The notes: generated from the sequence alone by a model not told the origin. A stretch of DNA of 64,000 nt from Phytophthora quininea (GCA_011947345.1 JAAVTG010000559.1:1-64000); one strand, 5' to 3'; counted from the stretch's first letter, positions 1 through 12,361 are shown. Numbers and translations: made by a program.

Positions 1-2204
1 CCTTAGACTACGACTCATTCCGTAGTGATGTGATTCCTTACATCGGTGTGTTGGATATCTTCGGTTTCGAGGATTTTGAGCCCAAGAACCGCAACTCGTT
101 CGAACAGCTGCTGATTAACTACGCCAACGAGACGCTGCAGAGTCTCTTCAACTCGTGCATTTTCGAGGCCGAGCAGGAGCTTTACAAGAGCGAGCACATT
201 TACCACCCGACCAACCACTCGCTGTCGTTCCCGTTCCCACTGGCTGGCCAGCCGCTCAAGGTAAAGGACCCGGATGATGAGATCGATTTCCTAGCGGAGC
301 AGGTAGCACCCAGCGGTGACATGGTGTCGTATTCCGACAACCGCGAGTGCTTGAACCTGATTGCGAGCCGCCACGGCGGTCTCTTCGCAACTATCGACAA
401 TGTTTCTCGTCTGCCGATGCCGTCAGATCGCAAGCTCAATGAGCGTCTCCACACTCTGTTCAAGCGCCATCCGTGCTACCCGACTCCCCACCCTAAGGAT
501 ATCCGCGATACGTTCCTAATTCGCCACTATGCCGGCACGGTGTCCTACACAATCGACTCGTTTGTGGACAAGAACAACAACATCATCTCCGACCAGTTCG
601 AGGAGCTGCTGAAGAATTCGTCGTCGCGCGTTCTGCAAGACCTGACAGGCAACGGTCGCAATGGCAACCGTGCTCGCTCCTTGTCCAATGTTTCGACCAA
701 ATCGGCCGGTTTGTCGCCACTTGGTGGGGATCGGCGTCTTCCAAGCGCCTCAAGGGAGGAAGTACGTCCAACCTTTCTCTACTCAAATGCAAGGCTTAAC
801 GACGGAGCTGGAAGGCACCAGCTGCAACTTTGTTCGTTGCATCAAGCCGAACACACAGATGAAAGTCGGTTTGTTTGACCGTCCGTTCGTGGTTGAGCAG
901 CTCCGATGCTCCGGTACTGTACAAGCTTGCGAAGTGCTGCGTGTTGGCTTGCCAACGCGTATCCTGTACGCTGAGGTGGTCGATGTGTACCGGAATATGC
1001 TCCCGTACGAAGTGTTCAAGCGCTTCGACTCGAACGACAAGCTCTTCACACAGGCCATTCTGTGGGCCTACAACTTCCCAACGAGCGCGTACCGCCTTGG
1101 TGATACGCGCTTGTTCTTCCGTACTGGTAAGATTGACTTGCTCGACAAGCTGCTCACACCGGAGCCTGCATCGACCAAGAACTTGGGCAACCAGATGCTC
1201 CTATACTTACGAAAGAAACACTGGATCAGTGTGACTACCACAGTGATCGCCTTCAACACGTTCAAGCGGATCTTCCAGGACGTAAGGTACCGACGCCGTG
1301 CTACGATAATCCAGTGCATGGTCCGTCAACACCTCGCTCGGAAGCGTGTGCGGAAGATCCGCGTCCAGCTACGCATGCACAAGCTCTGGACGCGGATGTC
1401 GCACCAGGCGCAGATCATGCACGCCTACCAGGACCTACCCGACGACAAGATGGTCTTGCTGAACAAACTACTTAGCAAGAACTATCTCCCACTGCAGCTG
1501 CGGTGGTTGCTCAAGTGGCTGGGTCCACTTCAGCGTGTTATCTACCTCCAAAAGCGCTGGAAGAAGATCACCGCTCAGTACATGGCAAAGCGTGGCTTCT
1601 TATGGCTGTACGAGACCGTACGCCGTAAGCGCAGCGCGCTGCGAGTGCAGTCACATGTGCGAGCCATGATCGCTAGAACTCGCTTCCTCGAACTTAAGAA
1701 GAAAGCTCTAGCTCGTCACCGATGGCACGCAGCTTACCTGAAGGTGAAAGTCTTCTGCCTCTTCAACCGGCAGCTCCGCATGATCCACTTGGACCGTCTC
1801 GAGAAGGACAACGCAGCTTTGATGAAGAGCATGTCGGCTGTCACCGACAAGCTAAGCGAGGCTCAGGAAGAAGCCAAGTCCGCTCGGATAGAACTGAAGC
1901 AATTGAAGCTTTCGTACGACGAAGCGAGGTCGAAGCCAAACAGCAATACCAGCGTGTACAGGAGCTGGAGATGGCTCTGCAGGCCAGACGCTTTGAGGTC
2001 GCAGAGCTGCGAAGACGAACCTCCGGAGGTGGCATCCTGGAGCGCATCATCCGCTTCTTCACTTGTAGTGCAGCCATCTCTCCGCCGTCCTCTCCTCGAG
2101 GAATGGTCACCCCATCTCGCTTGCCGACGATGAGAAGGCAGTCACAACCAGCGTCGGAGGACACTTCGGATAAGGGGATCGGATCGTTTGGGCAACACCA
2201 TTGA
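1..2204 (+). CDS. Myosin heavy chain, C-terminal part (5' end outside window)
   Basis: Actin-based motor ATPase of the cytoskeleton; only the second half of the head and the tail are in the window. The open frame runs in from base 3. Seen in order: the relay-helix region LDIFGFEDFEPKNRNSFEQ, the segment GTVSYTIDSFVDKNNN, the actin-binding/SH region with FVRCIKPN (about 830-860), the converter with RLGDTRLFFRTGKIDLLDKL (about 1095-1155), basic IQ-like repeats (about 1250-1720) and a short coiled coil (about 1790-2010) before the stop at 2202-2204. The frame changes near 715-780 and again near 1,915, so three pieces must be combined. Assembly indels or a decaying gene would both explain this. 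Family assignment is firm; the myosin class is not determined. Confidence 0.88.
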
Positions 2205-2753
2205 GTGAAGCTGTCATGATTCCAGATGACGAGGAGACTCGGCCAAGAGGAGACTGAGCGTCACCGCAGTTAGCGATGGACCCGTGTTTGACTCGGAGGA
2301 CGAAGAGATTCGCGCCAAGGACGCAGATATGCTGTGGTCTGTATCACGGTACATGTTCTAAAGGGAAAGAACTGTCCAAAGGAGAGCTGGTTGCGAGTCG
2401 AAGCGAGCACCTCTCGGTCACGTCGTACTATTTTATGCGCGTTCTGTAGCGCGCCTGCTGTATGAGTAGCTTTATTTTATGTTAACCAAGGTTGATTGCC
2501 AGGTGTAGCACTAGCTAGCGTTGACGTGCTCCAGGGGTCGTCGGAAGCGCCTGAGAGCCTGGCAGTGTAGTCTTGATAATAGCGTTGATGCACATGTGTC
2601 ATAGTTGGCCTCAGCACAAGAAACTGCCTCAGCTGCGACTTCGAGCCTGTCGTGAAGAGTTCAAAACGGAAGATCTTCATCAGGTGCATGGCTGTCACAA
2701 CGATACTCAATGCAGCCTGGTGCATTGATATTGTACTGTCGTCTAGGGGCTTT
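2205..2753. other. Intergenic, 3' flanks of two convergent genes
   Basis: This is the space between the myosin stop (2204) and the stop of the minus-strand LYR/TPR gene (2754). Short open frames occur on both strands, but none has splice signals, domain signatures or an ATG-led coding look. Nothing else was recognised. Confidence 0.6.
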
Positions 2754-4202
2754 CTACAGCGTCGCGAACACTGCTTGTTCGATCAGCATCCGCGCTGTAT
2801 CGTTGCTTGGTTGCACTTCCAGCAGCTGTACGGCGGCTCGGTGCACGATACTCCATCGCTGGAGCCTTGTCGCGCACGTTCCTAGACCAACGAGTGCTTC
2901 TACAAGCTGCGGCTTCAATTTGACTGCCGTCTCGTAGTGTCCAAGAGCTTTGCCAAAGTTGCCTACAGATCGATTAAGACAGAGCAATGACGATACTGAC
3001 TATGGTCACCATGGAGAAGATAAGACGTACCGCTCTGATACTCCACCATGGCGAGCTTGTTCCAGGCGTACGCGAACTCTGGGAAGTCCGCGACAACCTG
3101 CTCCAACATTACGCGAGCCTCATCCCACTTCTTGTCAGCTGCGAGCTCCACTGCTCGCTGCACGTCCGTGCTAGCGCTTTGTCCGCATTCTCCGAGCCAT
3201 TTCCCTTCCAAACTCGCCATCGCAAATTGAATGATGGTGCTGTCGTCGCAGCGCAAATAAACCAGCAACTTATCTTCATCAGCAGATTGCAGTTGGATAA
3301 TCGACGGCGTAGGGACGGCGACATCCGCTTCTCTAGGTTTCCTAGTAACATCGCTCGGATATCGAGCTGCTAGTGCTTCTGACGCTACATGGTGCGTCCC
3401 ATCAAACCCGTCAAAATACAGCAATAATGCCGGGTGTACAACACCCTGCAACGACGACGTTAGAGAAACCAATAAAGAAAAGGAAAAGAACTCTGTTTAC
3501 CTTTGGCGCTTCATCCATTCGGATCTCATCCTGTGGCACATTGTACAGCTTGCTAGCAAAACTACAACTAGCACGTCAGCAAGTATCCCCATCAAACAGT
3601 TAAATAAAACACTTACCTGAATCCTGGACTGTGTGGCAGTATATCATACACCACCTTCGGTCCTGCAGCGGCTTCCACTCCGTCGGTGATCACATGCCAG
3701 GCGAAGATCACTCCCCTCTTCTCCCCTTTCACTTCCACCACATCTCCCACGAGAAACTCCACATTATTTGTCCTCTCTTTCGCCTGGAAAAGACCCTGTT
3801 CTTTAAACTCCTGGATCAGGGCGTTGTGGTCGTCGACCCCTCTCAGAGCGTCGAACGCTGCGTCCACCCGCCTCCCCATTGCGTCCTGGTCCTGCTCGTC
3901 CACTGGACGCACGAATCCTGTACGCACAATCGACGCGTACGTACGATCCGCACGCTTTATTGTCTTCATGTCCTCGAAGCGATGTACGAACACTCGCTCC
4001 CGTTGCCAGTCGCCCTTGACGCCTGCGTACGATGCCACAGCGCCGGACCGGACAGCGTTGTAGAGCGTGCGTCCAACCTCCACATCGCGCTGCAATTGGC
4101 GCGTCGACTGCAGCAAAGTACTAAGAAGAAGGACGATTAGAATACGGGGCTGGACAATTGCTGTACGCACCGATACAGAGCGAGCACTACCGGCGACGTC
4201 AT
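2754..4202 (-). CDS. LYR-motif / YccV-like / TPR fusion protein
   Basis: Five exons fit with consensus GT-AG junctions and give about 406 residues without any frameshift: 4202-4171, 4120-3617, 3561-3501, 3445-3031 and 2962-2754. The N-terminus reads MTSPVVLALYRTLLQS, a typical LYR motif (Complex1_LYR family, usually mitochondrial assembly factors). The middle of exon 2 (VEFLVGDVVEVKGEKRGVIF) matches the YccV/HspQ hemimethylated-DNA-binding fold. The C-terminus (WDEARVMLEQVVADFPEFAY and GHYETAVKLKPQLVEALVGL) is TPR-like. Start choice: the downstream GTG at 4170 is really the first intron donor (GTGCGT). Recovering the 32-base first exon is what creates the LYR motif. Function is unknown. A mitochondrial assembly or protein-quality role is inference from the family parts. 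Confidence 0.8.
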
Positions 4203-5872
4203 TGCACGCTTTCCTCCTCGCAATTGATGGGATAAAGTCTAGACACGGTCCGATCTAGATACGCATAATCTAGATTTTATGTGACAGATTTTTTTAAAAC
4301 CCATGATTTTCCACGGCGATTCGCAACAACATTACACGCCAGTTAAATCGAGATGACGCCTTTAACAGTAGCCAGAGCTGTCGATGACAAGTTGCCAGAG
4401 GTTCCAGTCTTCAGCTGCGGATTCAAGATATACGCCAGACACCTTGCTATGGGCTCGAGTATTGCTTCAAGCTGGACAAGTTTATGCACAATTGTGACGG
4501 TGTGACGACTGCGGCTATGGCGGCGGCAAGAAGTCGAATGGCAGGGCGGGTCAACATTTTAATAACTCAACACTGATTGGATGCTGATACTTGCATTCTT
4601 GCCCTCCTACTTACAACGATCGCTGACGACACCATGGGGAGACGGCCTTGCTTTCGAACGACGATGGAAGATAACAAGTAGAAGATTAGGCTACTCGATG
4701 AGAACCTGAACATGGCAAATATACAAGCGACTAAAAATATTGACGTTTCTAGATGTACATCGAGTGGATGGCGTAAGGAGTTCTCTAACGTCAAGCATCA
4801 TGCAGAGGTGGTCACCGCTGGATCAATGAATGGCCGCGCCGCCCCGTATGAGGAGGAAATAGCGGCCTTATGCTGTGATTGTGCCTACAAAGGCACTGCG
4901 GTCGTGCAAGCGAACTTGATGAATTTTGGCTAACTCATTGAATAACAAATCCAAGCGAAACAAGAGGACGCAGCAGAGCTGGGTGAAAAGCGTTTGGAGC
5001 GGTGGAGAGCGGAAAAGGTGAGCGCGAAAACACGTGTGGCAATTGCAGAGCGTGTGAAGAGAGTTGTTCCTGCAAAGTATGTGGACGGAGAAGTTCCTGT
5101 GGAGAGAGAAGATCCTGTGGAGAATGATGTTTCTTTGCAACGTGTGGAGAGTGATGTTGATTCGAGCGGACCTGAAAATTTACGGACACTTTGCAACGGT
5201 TTTGCTGGCACTCTTACCTACAGATCAATTAACAATCTACCTTTTCAGCTCGGTGAGTTTGCTACGAAGCGGATAGATCAGTATCAAAACTCTCTGGTGG
5301 TATGTCACCCATGGCGTTGAGTGCAATTGAATGTATCCTCACGAAGGATACACTCGCTAAATGTTATGCGAAAGTGTCAACTTACCAAGCGAAAAACTAA
5401 ACAACGAAAGAGATGGAGACGATTCTGGATCTTGAAAAAAAAAGGTGAACACGAGATTCGGTCTCCAAAGCGGGACGTGCAAGGTCGAAGGATACAAGGA
5501 CGCTGGATGTTACGTCTACGGCGGCAACTGCTACAACCCCATAATCCAGTAGGACTAGCCCTACAATATGAGCTGAGACTGCAGAAATTGGCGGATGGAT
5601 TCGAGTGGCCGACAGAATACTCTACACCTCGTGTCCGAGCATGCGACTGGTTGACGACCCTGGCCTAGACCACGTATCAGAACAAAAACTAGCAAGGCTG
5701 TCACGCAGCAGCTGATTCCTACGAATTAGACATGCTTTGCTCGCATTTCTCCTTTGTTTTTACAGAAAACAATTTTGACACTTGCATATTTCTAAGAAAA
5801 ACTTTTAATTTTAGTTAAAATAAATACACATTTAGAAAACACTATTTTTAGGACTTATAATTTCTTATTGCC
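4203..5872. other. Intergenic region with possible degraded coding fragments
   Basis: About 1.67 kb without a gene that can be supported. On the plus strand, 4712-4933 reads like a helix-turn-helix/transposase N-terminus of pogo type (PYEEEIAALCCDCAYKG). This is a weak resemblance only. At 5050-5130 one frame is very cysteine-rich (CEESCSCKVCGRRSSCGE), and 5445-5550 has another cysteine-rich stretch ending in a stop. Neither could be joined into a gene. The last 150 bases are AT-rich and lead into the CSN1 promoter. Confidence 0.4.
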
Positions 5873-5892
5873 GAGTCATTTCCTTTTTCTTT
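5873..5892 (+). promoter_or_regulatory. Candidate oomycete Inr/FPR initiator of CSN1
   Basis: GAGTCATTTCCTTTTTCTTT lies 12 bases before the CSN1 start and resembles the oomycete initiator plus flanking promoter region (GCTCATTYYNCAWTTTNYY) except for the missing CA. The same stretch could also be read as a splice acceptor (TTTACAG at 5890-5896), in which case CSN1 would have an upstream exon. Confidence 0.4.
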
Positions 5893-5903
5893 ACAGCAGC
5901 GAG

Positions 5904-7497
5904 ATGGAGGGCTTCGATGTGGAAGGATACGCAGCCAAGTACAGCGGCAGGAACCGCAGCGAGCGGCTGCTGTTCCTGGTGAAGAACGTGCCTGAGCTGC
6001 ACACGGAGGCGCGTCGTGTGCTATTGCGGGAGCTGCGCCACGGCCTGAATATGGCTCTGTACAGCGAAGTGCTTGGGGACGAGGTCAAGGGTGAAGAAAC
6101 GCACATTGAGAGCGTCAAGCGCAGCGCCGCACAGCAGCATGAGCGGCTGGAGCAAGAGCTGAATTCGTACAAGTCGACGATGATCAAGGAGAGCATCCGG
6201 GTAAGCTAAACGAGCGCGCGTGGATATCTAAAGTACTGGTATAGGTTAATACGATGTTTTTGGATGTTTAGATGGGACATAATGATCTGGGAGACTTCTA
6301 CTACCAGTTGGGAGACCTCCAGGCAGCACTGAAGAGCTTTGCGCAGGCGAGAGACTACTGCACCACGGACAAACACATTGTGGAGATGTGTCTGAATGTC
6401 AGCAAGGTGGCGATGCACATGTGCAACTTTGGCCACGTGACCAACTATCTGGCCAAGTTGGAGCAAGTGAGCAGCTCACAGAGCGATCCAATGTACGTGT
6501 TAAATAGCAATTGTGGCATGGAGGGTTGGTAACATCAAATGTTGATGACTGTTGTGGTGTCTGAACTTTTAGTTTGAAGTCCAAGATCGCGTCGTCATTT
6601 GGACTGGTGGCGCTACAGGACAAAAAGTACTATACAGCAGCGTCAAATTCATCGAGTGCAATGCAGAGATTGGTTCCAGCTACAACGAGGTATGCATTGT
6701 TGCTGGATTTCATTCTGTCCCGAGAGGTGACTAATAAGTGTGGGCGATCAGGTCTTGCACGCAGAGGATATCGCGTTGTACGGTGGAATTTGCGCGCTGG
6801 CATCTTTCAAACGCGAGGAGTTAAAGGAAAAGGTAACGTTTGAGTTACTTACGAGCGGGATCAACAATTTATTCATTTTGTGCTTTAGGTGATCAACAAC
6901 TCGTCGTTCAAAGCCTTCCTGGAGTTGCTACCATGGCTGCGCGAGCTCATCACCGACTTTTACTCGAGCAACTACGCGTCGTGTCTGCAGACCCTGGAGA
7001 AAATGAAGGTACGAATACTTTTGAATTCGGCAGGTAAATATCCACGTATTTACCGATTTGTTACCATTTTTCTAGCCTGAGCTGAAGTTGGACATGTATC
7101 TGTGCGAGCACGTCGAAAAGCTTTGCAAGGAAATTCGCAGTCGCGGGATTATCCAGTACTTCTACCCTTACTTGTCGGTGGACCTCCACCAAATGGCGCG
7201 GACGTTCAACACACCGATGCCGGATCTTGAGAAGGAGATCTGCGAGCTGATTGCAGGTGAACGTCTCCACGCTCGCATGGATTCCTATCAGAAGGTTCGT
7301 TTGCATCTTGTTTATCGATCGTGGTGGGAGACATCTAATACATTATTTTCTTTTAGGTGCTGTATGCTTATCATCCGAACCAGCGGGACGCCACGTACCA
7401 ACGCGCGTTCGAAGTTGGCCGCAAGTACGCAGCTGAGTCCCGCAATCTGCTTCTGCGAATGAGTTTGCTCAAGAACAACGTCATTATCCGCGACTAA
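5904..7497 (+). CDS. CSN1: COP9 signalosome complex subunit 1
   Basis: PCI-domain subunit of the COP9 signalosome, the nuclear/cytosolic complex that removes NEDD8 from cullins. Seven exons with GT-AG borders: 5904-6200, 6272-6492, 6573-6689, 6752-6832, 6889-7008, 7076-7294 and 7357-7497. The protein starts MEGFDVEGYAAKYSG, the conserved CSN1 N-terminus. It continues through the helical-repeat region (MGHNDLGDFYYQLGDLQAAL) into the PCI winged helix (YLSVDLHQMARTFNTP) and ends NNVIIRD. Length (about 430 residues) is normal. Exon 3 has one missing base near 6648 (CAAATTC): upstream reads correctly, downstream only in the next frame (FIECNAEIGSSYNE). A homopolymer error is likely because all splice sites and the rest are intact. 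Confidence 0.9.
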
Positions 7498-7673
7498 GTA
7501 TGCAATGCGTCTTCATCAGACGCTCGTTTTTCGTTATTACCCAGCCCATGAACGTAGTTGACTGCCGCAAAAATAGCAGCCAGCTATTTGGTTTTCTTGT
7601 GGTGTTTTTCAGGAGCCGTCCTCACGTGCAGCTGGATCTAACGTCTCTTTTACAAATACCGCACGTCCTCAAC

Positions 7674-10125
7674 ATGGATGTCCCCGGCGCTGCTACAGGA
7701 TCGAACGGAGATACGGCAAAGTTTCTGGAGCAGGTTCAAAATGATCTAGGCATCCACAGCAGTGCTTCCCGTGCCATACTGCTGCATTTATGCCAGCGGA
7801 TTGCGCGCTTGGAGGAGAGCATGCAGGGCATGCGCGTGAACATCGATAAACTACGTCAGGACACCAGCGACGGATCGGAGACTGTTCGTGGGGAAGTCTC
7901 AGGCGTGTTTGACAGGGTTGTCAACATGACTTCGAAGCTGAAGGAGTACGAGAATGCCATCGAGCTGTTTCAGAACGACATGAAGACGCACAAGAACCAT
8001 CTCTCTGTGTTGACATCAACTGTGAAAAAGGACAAGGAACACATTAAAATTGTTGACACGGTACGTCAAGAAGACGTTGGTATGGTATGATCTAACGCAT
8101 TTATTCCTTTTTTTACTTACAGAAAGTCGACAATCATCGCGAAGATTTCAACAACCGCTTTGTAGAACTGACGCAAAAGTTCCAGGACCTCCTCTTCAGT
8201 TCGCTCCATTGCAGGTGCAGGCGCCACCGCCCACCGTGGAGCCAGAGAAATTCACTTTCCAAACCAACGATGAGAAGTTGTCTTTGAAGTTGCACATGCA
8301 CCGCGTTGACGGCTCGCAGCGATCTCGGGGCCCGTACACAGACCTACAACCCTTTACAATTCCTGACGATATGCGCGCGAAAGTGGAGATGCGGATTCGT
8401 CAGCACTCCACAAGTAAACGAGAAGCAGACGCTCAGGCTGCTGCAGAGTTGGCTGAAGCGTATCGAAGACTGCAGCTTGTGGCAATCAACAGCAGCAACC
8501 CAAAGATGAGCGAGCTCAACCTGAATCTTGACCAATGCCAACAAGAACTTAAGCGAGCATTCCAGCTCATTCGTACGTCGAACCTCGAGCTTTATTCCCA
8601 CTGCGAGTCCAAAGCTGAGCGGATTGAGATTTCAGCGCTTCAAAATGAAATCAAACTGCTACGAAATCGCATCCGTGACCTTGAAAGCTCGCCGGCTGTG
8701 CATCGATCCAAGCAATTTCAACTCCAACTCGGCGGAGACTCGACTAGTTCGACAAGCACCGTTGTGGTTGGAGATACGAACGCTACAACGCCTAGTAAGA
8801 AGAGTTCGCACCATCTTACGAGCTCTCAGATCCCTGTACTGCGAGTTTCTCTGTTGGAGCTGTCCAGGAATTTAAATATTCTTAAGCATCGTTGGAAGAA
8901 ACACAAGCGACTCAATCCGAACAGCGGCAGCAGTGTAAATCCCGTTGCGCAGAAGCACCTGGAAAAGCTTGTGGCGATGATTAACGACGCGTACTCTTCT
9001 ATGGCTCAGGAGCCCGTTGATCTCGCAGCAGTTGAGGCTCATGTAGAGAAAGTAAGTCGTGTTCTGGGATCGGACTTCTCGATGCAAATTCTGGCCCTGC
9101 TGGGTGGGCGCAGTGACGAACCTGAAAGTTGTCGCTTTCCAGTCGCAATCACTGCTCGTGCTGCTGCCGGTGAGATGGCTGCAGCGTTGTGTAAGTATTC
9201 GGAAGCGTTCACTGACATGTTCTTCCGCCACGAGAATGACAACAAAGTCGCCAAGGCTGCGATGGATGAACTGGCGTCGGAGAAGCGCACACTGGACAAT
9301 GTCGGGCGCGAAGTCAGTGCGCTTGCTCGCAGTCAGCACATTTTAGAGACGACACTCACTAGGCTCGCTGCTGCGCTTCGACAGAAGCATCTGGCTGGCA
9401 AAACTGACACCGAAGGCGAGGACACGTTCGATGAGGAAGGTGTTCTGCGTTCTTGGACAACATTTGGCGACGAAATTATCAAGCTAAGAGAGCAAATGGC
9501 AGATATGAGGCAACAATTTGTGACGGAAAGCACTCTTGCTGAAGTGCTGCGGGATGTCAAGCGGATGCAACAAAGCACGACGCCCATGGCAGGAGTTACT
9601 GGTGTGGCCATTAGTCATCGTGGGGCTGCAATGGACTCGCCATCGTCCGCATCGCTGCTAAAGAGAGGCCCCCAAGCGGAAAACGATTCGCCGGCAAACA
9701 AAATGTTGGCCGCGATCACCCTCGATCGGCCTGAAGATCGCTTACGTTCGCAAACAAAGCTGGACCCTATTCAAACTGCCAAAACTGGCCGACCAGACAC
9801 AAGTGAAGGCATCGGCATGGGAACTGGCACGGCTTCTAGCAGAATGCAGACTCGAGCTCAGATGATGCGACCAAAAGTATGCAGCGAGATCGATAGATGC
9901 TCCAGTCAAATCGTTTCTTCCCTTTGCCCATTCGGGTTGGTCGTTATTTCCTTTCCACTGCGTTCTATCTGCAATACAATTCCAAAGCAAACATACACCA
10001 TTGCGCAGCTCCTGTTCCTTTCTACGACCTCGCCATGTTCCTTCCTTACGGGAGCGGCTCGGACGCGTCGCCCACACGCTTCAAGTGCAGGTAGGCGTCA
10101 GTACCATATCCCTCCATTGAGATGA
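7674..10125 (+). CDS. Coiled-coil protein of unknown function
   Basis: ATG at 7674 ([20 protein letters not shown]), exon 1 to 8060, intron 8061-8122 (GTACGT...TTACAG), then a long second exon. Almost the whole protein is predicted-helical, with heptad-like runs (7780-8060, 8400-8720, 9300-9570). A proline-rich link ([16 protein letters not shown], about 8210-8260) and a low-complexity C-terminus complete it. The frame shifts once between 8165 and 8215. The 3' end is uncertain. A donor-like GTATGC at 9877 suggests the coding exon ends at 9876, while the open frame continues to 10125 and would run antisense into the PDK gene. No known family was recognised; long coiled coils of this type are common in flagellar or centrosomal proteins, which is only a guess. 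It starts 176 bases after CSN1. Confidence 0.6.
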
Positions 10126-11260
10126 CCTGGAGGTCTCCGCCGAAATACCGAGCGAATAGTCGACTAATGGGAGGCCGTAGCCTAGTCCTGCAAGCGGCGA
10201 GTCTCCTCCGAAATCATTCGGAGCCTGCAGTCTCTCAAAAGCTTCCGAGTCCGCCGTCGTATACAGATACGACCAGATGCGGGAGACAGAGGAGCGCGGG
10301 ATGCCTCCGCCTTCGTCCGAGATCTTGATGGACACGTCTTCATTGTCTTCTCCGTCTGCGATCACGATCTTGATGGGCGGCATGTCATTGTCCACCCGTG
10401 GAACTCCACCACCGCACGCATCGAGTTCTTGATCACTTCAAACAGCATGTGGTGCAAGTGGCTGGGCACAAAGGGCATCGAGAAGTCCGTGTGGCCATGC
10501 AGCTCCACCTCGGGAGCATCTCCATACTGCCTCACACACATATGCCGCGCTGTATCAATCGCCGCCAGTGCGATCTCGGCCGGACTAGTACTTTCACAGA
10601 TACAGCCGACCCATCCGTCCTCTTCTTCGTGCAGTGCCAGGTGCTGGCTCATGAGCATGCGGATGCCAATTCTCGACATGTAGAATGCATCCAAAAGGAA
10701 TGCAAGTCCGACAAGTCTGCGAACTCTTGGGACCGCAGATATCTCTGCCCCAGTTCCTTTTGGGGTGACCGTGATGTAACTCGCCGTGTTCCTTCATGGA
10801 GAAGGTTTTAAACAGCTCCATCTTGAGTTCGTGAACTCCTTTTGCCATCGTATAGAGCGTGCCACTGTGCCGTCCCTTGATGCTCTCAATTAGGTCCCTA
10901 AACGCCAGCTCGTCCTGGTACGTCTCGACTTGGGGAAGTCCAGCAGCTCTTTGGCCGAGTTGACGTACCACTCGCGCACCTGCTTGACACTGGGCATGTC
11001 GCTGAGTCCGTGTGGCAAGTTCTCCAAGTTCTTGATGCGGTGCGCGTAGCGGACGGGCATCTCTCCGTGCAGGAAGCGAGCCGACTGGATGAGCTTTTGG
11101 GGGACATGTCGGTGCCGAATTCGAGCAGATACTGCAGCGACACGCCCGTCTGTGGCAGTAGAGCGAGCTCGTTGATCTTGGCTGTGAGGTTGTCGTGTTT
11201 GGCCGACGTGGCGCTCGCTCGGGAGCGCATGGGCATGCGAGAGCGGACGACCCTCCTCAT
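10046..11260 (-). CDS. Pyruvate / branched-chain dehydrogenase kinase (PDK family)
   Basis: Mitochondrial protein kinase of the GHKL fold that phosphorylates and inactivates the E1 subunit of the pyruvate (or branched-chain) dehydrogenase complex. Visible: the helical-bundle region ([19 protein letters not shown], then [20 protein letters not shown]), [18 protein letters not shown], the N-box ([17 protein letters not shown]), the G1 box (ISDEGGGIP) and the G2 box (GLGYGLPL). It ends at the stop at 10046-10048. The arginine-rich start [16 protein letters not shown] fits a mitochondrial presequence; an in-frame ATG at 11365 would add 35 residues. At least five single-base frame changes are needed (near 11,100, 10,925, 10,700-10,780, 10,395 and 10,165), more than any other gene here. 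It is either a pseudogene or a badly resolved stretch. Confidence 0.85.
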
Positions 11261-11460
11261 GATTGATACACGACGCGGAAGATTCTGAAGTGGCGAGCGC
11301 GACTTGAAAATGACGCGCCACCGCGACACTTTCTTGTGGCGGGCGTGCTTCAATGTCGGTATCATGTGTTTTTCCTACATAATATTGTGTATTCAGCATA
11401 CACCATCTGTAATTTTGCGATTGTGGTCTCTACCAAAATTCAACATTGCGTCATTGCAGG

Positions 11461-12251
11461 ATGCTGGAGACGCGCCGCAAGCTGCTGAATGCGGCGCTGT
11501 CGGCGAATATGGTGCGTGCTCGTGTATAAGATGGAGAAGACGAGATAGAGAGCTACATGAAGCGCTGCTCTTTGCTGGATTTGATATAGCGGTTCGCTCA
11601 GTAGAAGACGACAAAAAAGTCAGCCATTATTATTGAAGACTTCTTACTGATTTCTTGTGCTTTGCAGGCGCTGTCTTGCGGCCTGCTGCTGACCACCATG
11701 TTCTTGCTGGAGACGCCGTTCGTGGGCTTCGACGCGGCGCTCACAGCGGCAGTGGACGTCGTGTTTACGTTCGTGGCCATCGTCATCCTGAACAAGACGC
11801 CGTCGGCCTTTTCGGTGCGGAAATTATACGGACTTTGTTACCTGGTGAAGGAGATTGAGGTTTATACTGTGTATTGCAGATTGGATTTATGGTCGGTTCG
11901 TCGCTGGTGGTGATTGTGCTGTCGTTCCAAGGAGCGGTGTACTGGGTACGAGGAGCGATTGGGTTGCCGGATTTTAGAGACGTTGACAATTGGTATGGTG
12001 GTTGCTAGGGACTGAGTGCACACAAGAATGCTCGAGTGAATGCGAGCTATGCAGCTTGCGTTATCCATGTTCTGATCGGTACGATCCAGTCCATCGTGAC
12101 GTCCGTCGTCGTCAAGTCCAAGGAGGACGTTATCGATACATACGCGGCCTACGAGTACATCCCTGATAGCGGATACGCCGACAATGTGGTGCTGTCCAAC
12201 ATGAGATCTCCCATCAGCTACCAGACTTCGATCCCCACTGCAGACATTTAA
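11461..12251 (+). CDS. Four-helix membrane protein (unit 1 copy, complete)
   Basis: Four exons fit: 11461-11511, 11669-about 11816, about 11880-11946, and about 12008-12251. They are separated by GT-AG introns; one of about 65-70 bases begins GTGCGG inside an otherwise open stretch. The product is about 165-170 residues with four hydrophobic segments: around GLLLTTMFLLE, ALTAAVDVVFTFVAIVIL, MVGSSLVVIVLSFQGAVYW and AACVIHVLIGTIQSIVTSVVV. A polar tail (DVIDTYAAYEYIPDSGYADN) follows. No family name was recognised. An AG acceptor directly before the ATG leaves room for a further upstream exon. The left edge of the tandem duplication (11,675) falls inside exon 2, so only this copy retains exon 1 and a promoter. 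It is divergent from the PDK gene, about 200 bases away. Confidence 0.65.
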
Positions 12252-12361
12252 GTTTTTTCTTTTCTTTTGCTTTGCAGTGTGGCATGGTTAGAACATGCTA
12301 CGCACTGTGTACATGTCCAGCACAATGGAGATGCTTTTTGTTGTTGTTGTTTTGGATACTA

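Noticed and set aside
3613..4170. Start of the LYR/TPR gene at the GTG at 4,170 with a hydrophobic leader
   Set aside because: The GTG is the donor GTGCGT of a 50-base intron. Splicing to 4,120 gives an ATG start and a proper LYR motif, so the apparent leader is intron translation.
5880..5903. Splice acceptor proving an upstream CSN1 exon
   Set aside because: The pyrimidine run also fits an oomycete initiator, and the protein already starts at the conserved CSN1 N-terminus, so an extra exon cannot be claimed.
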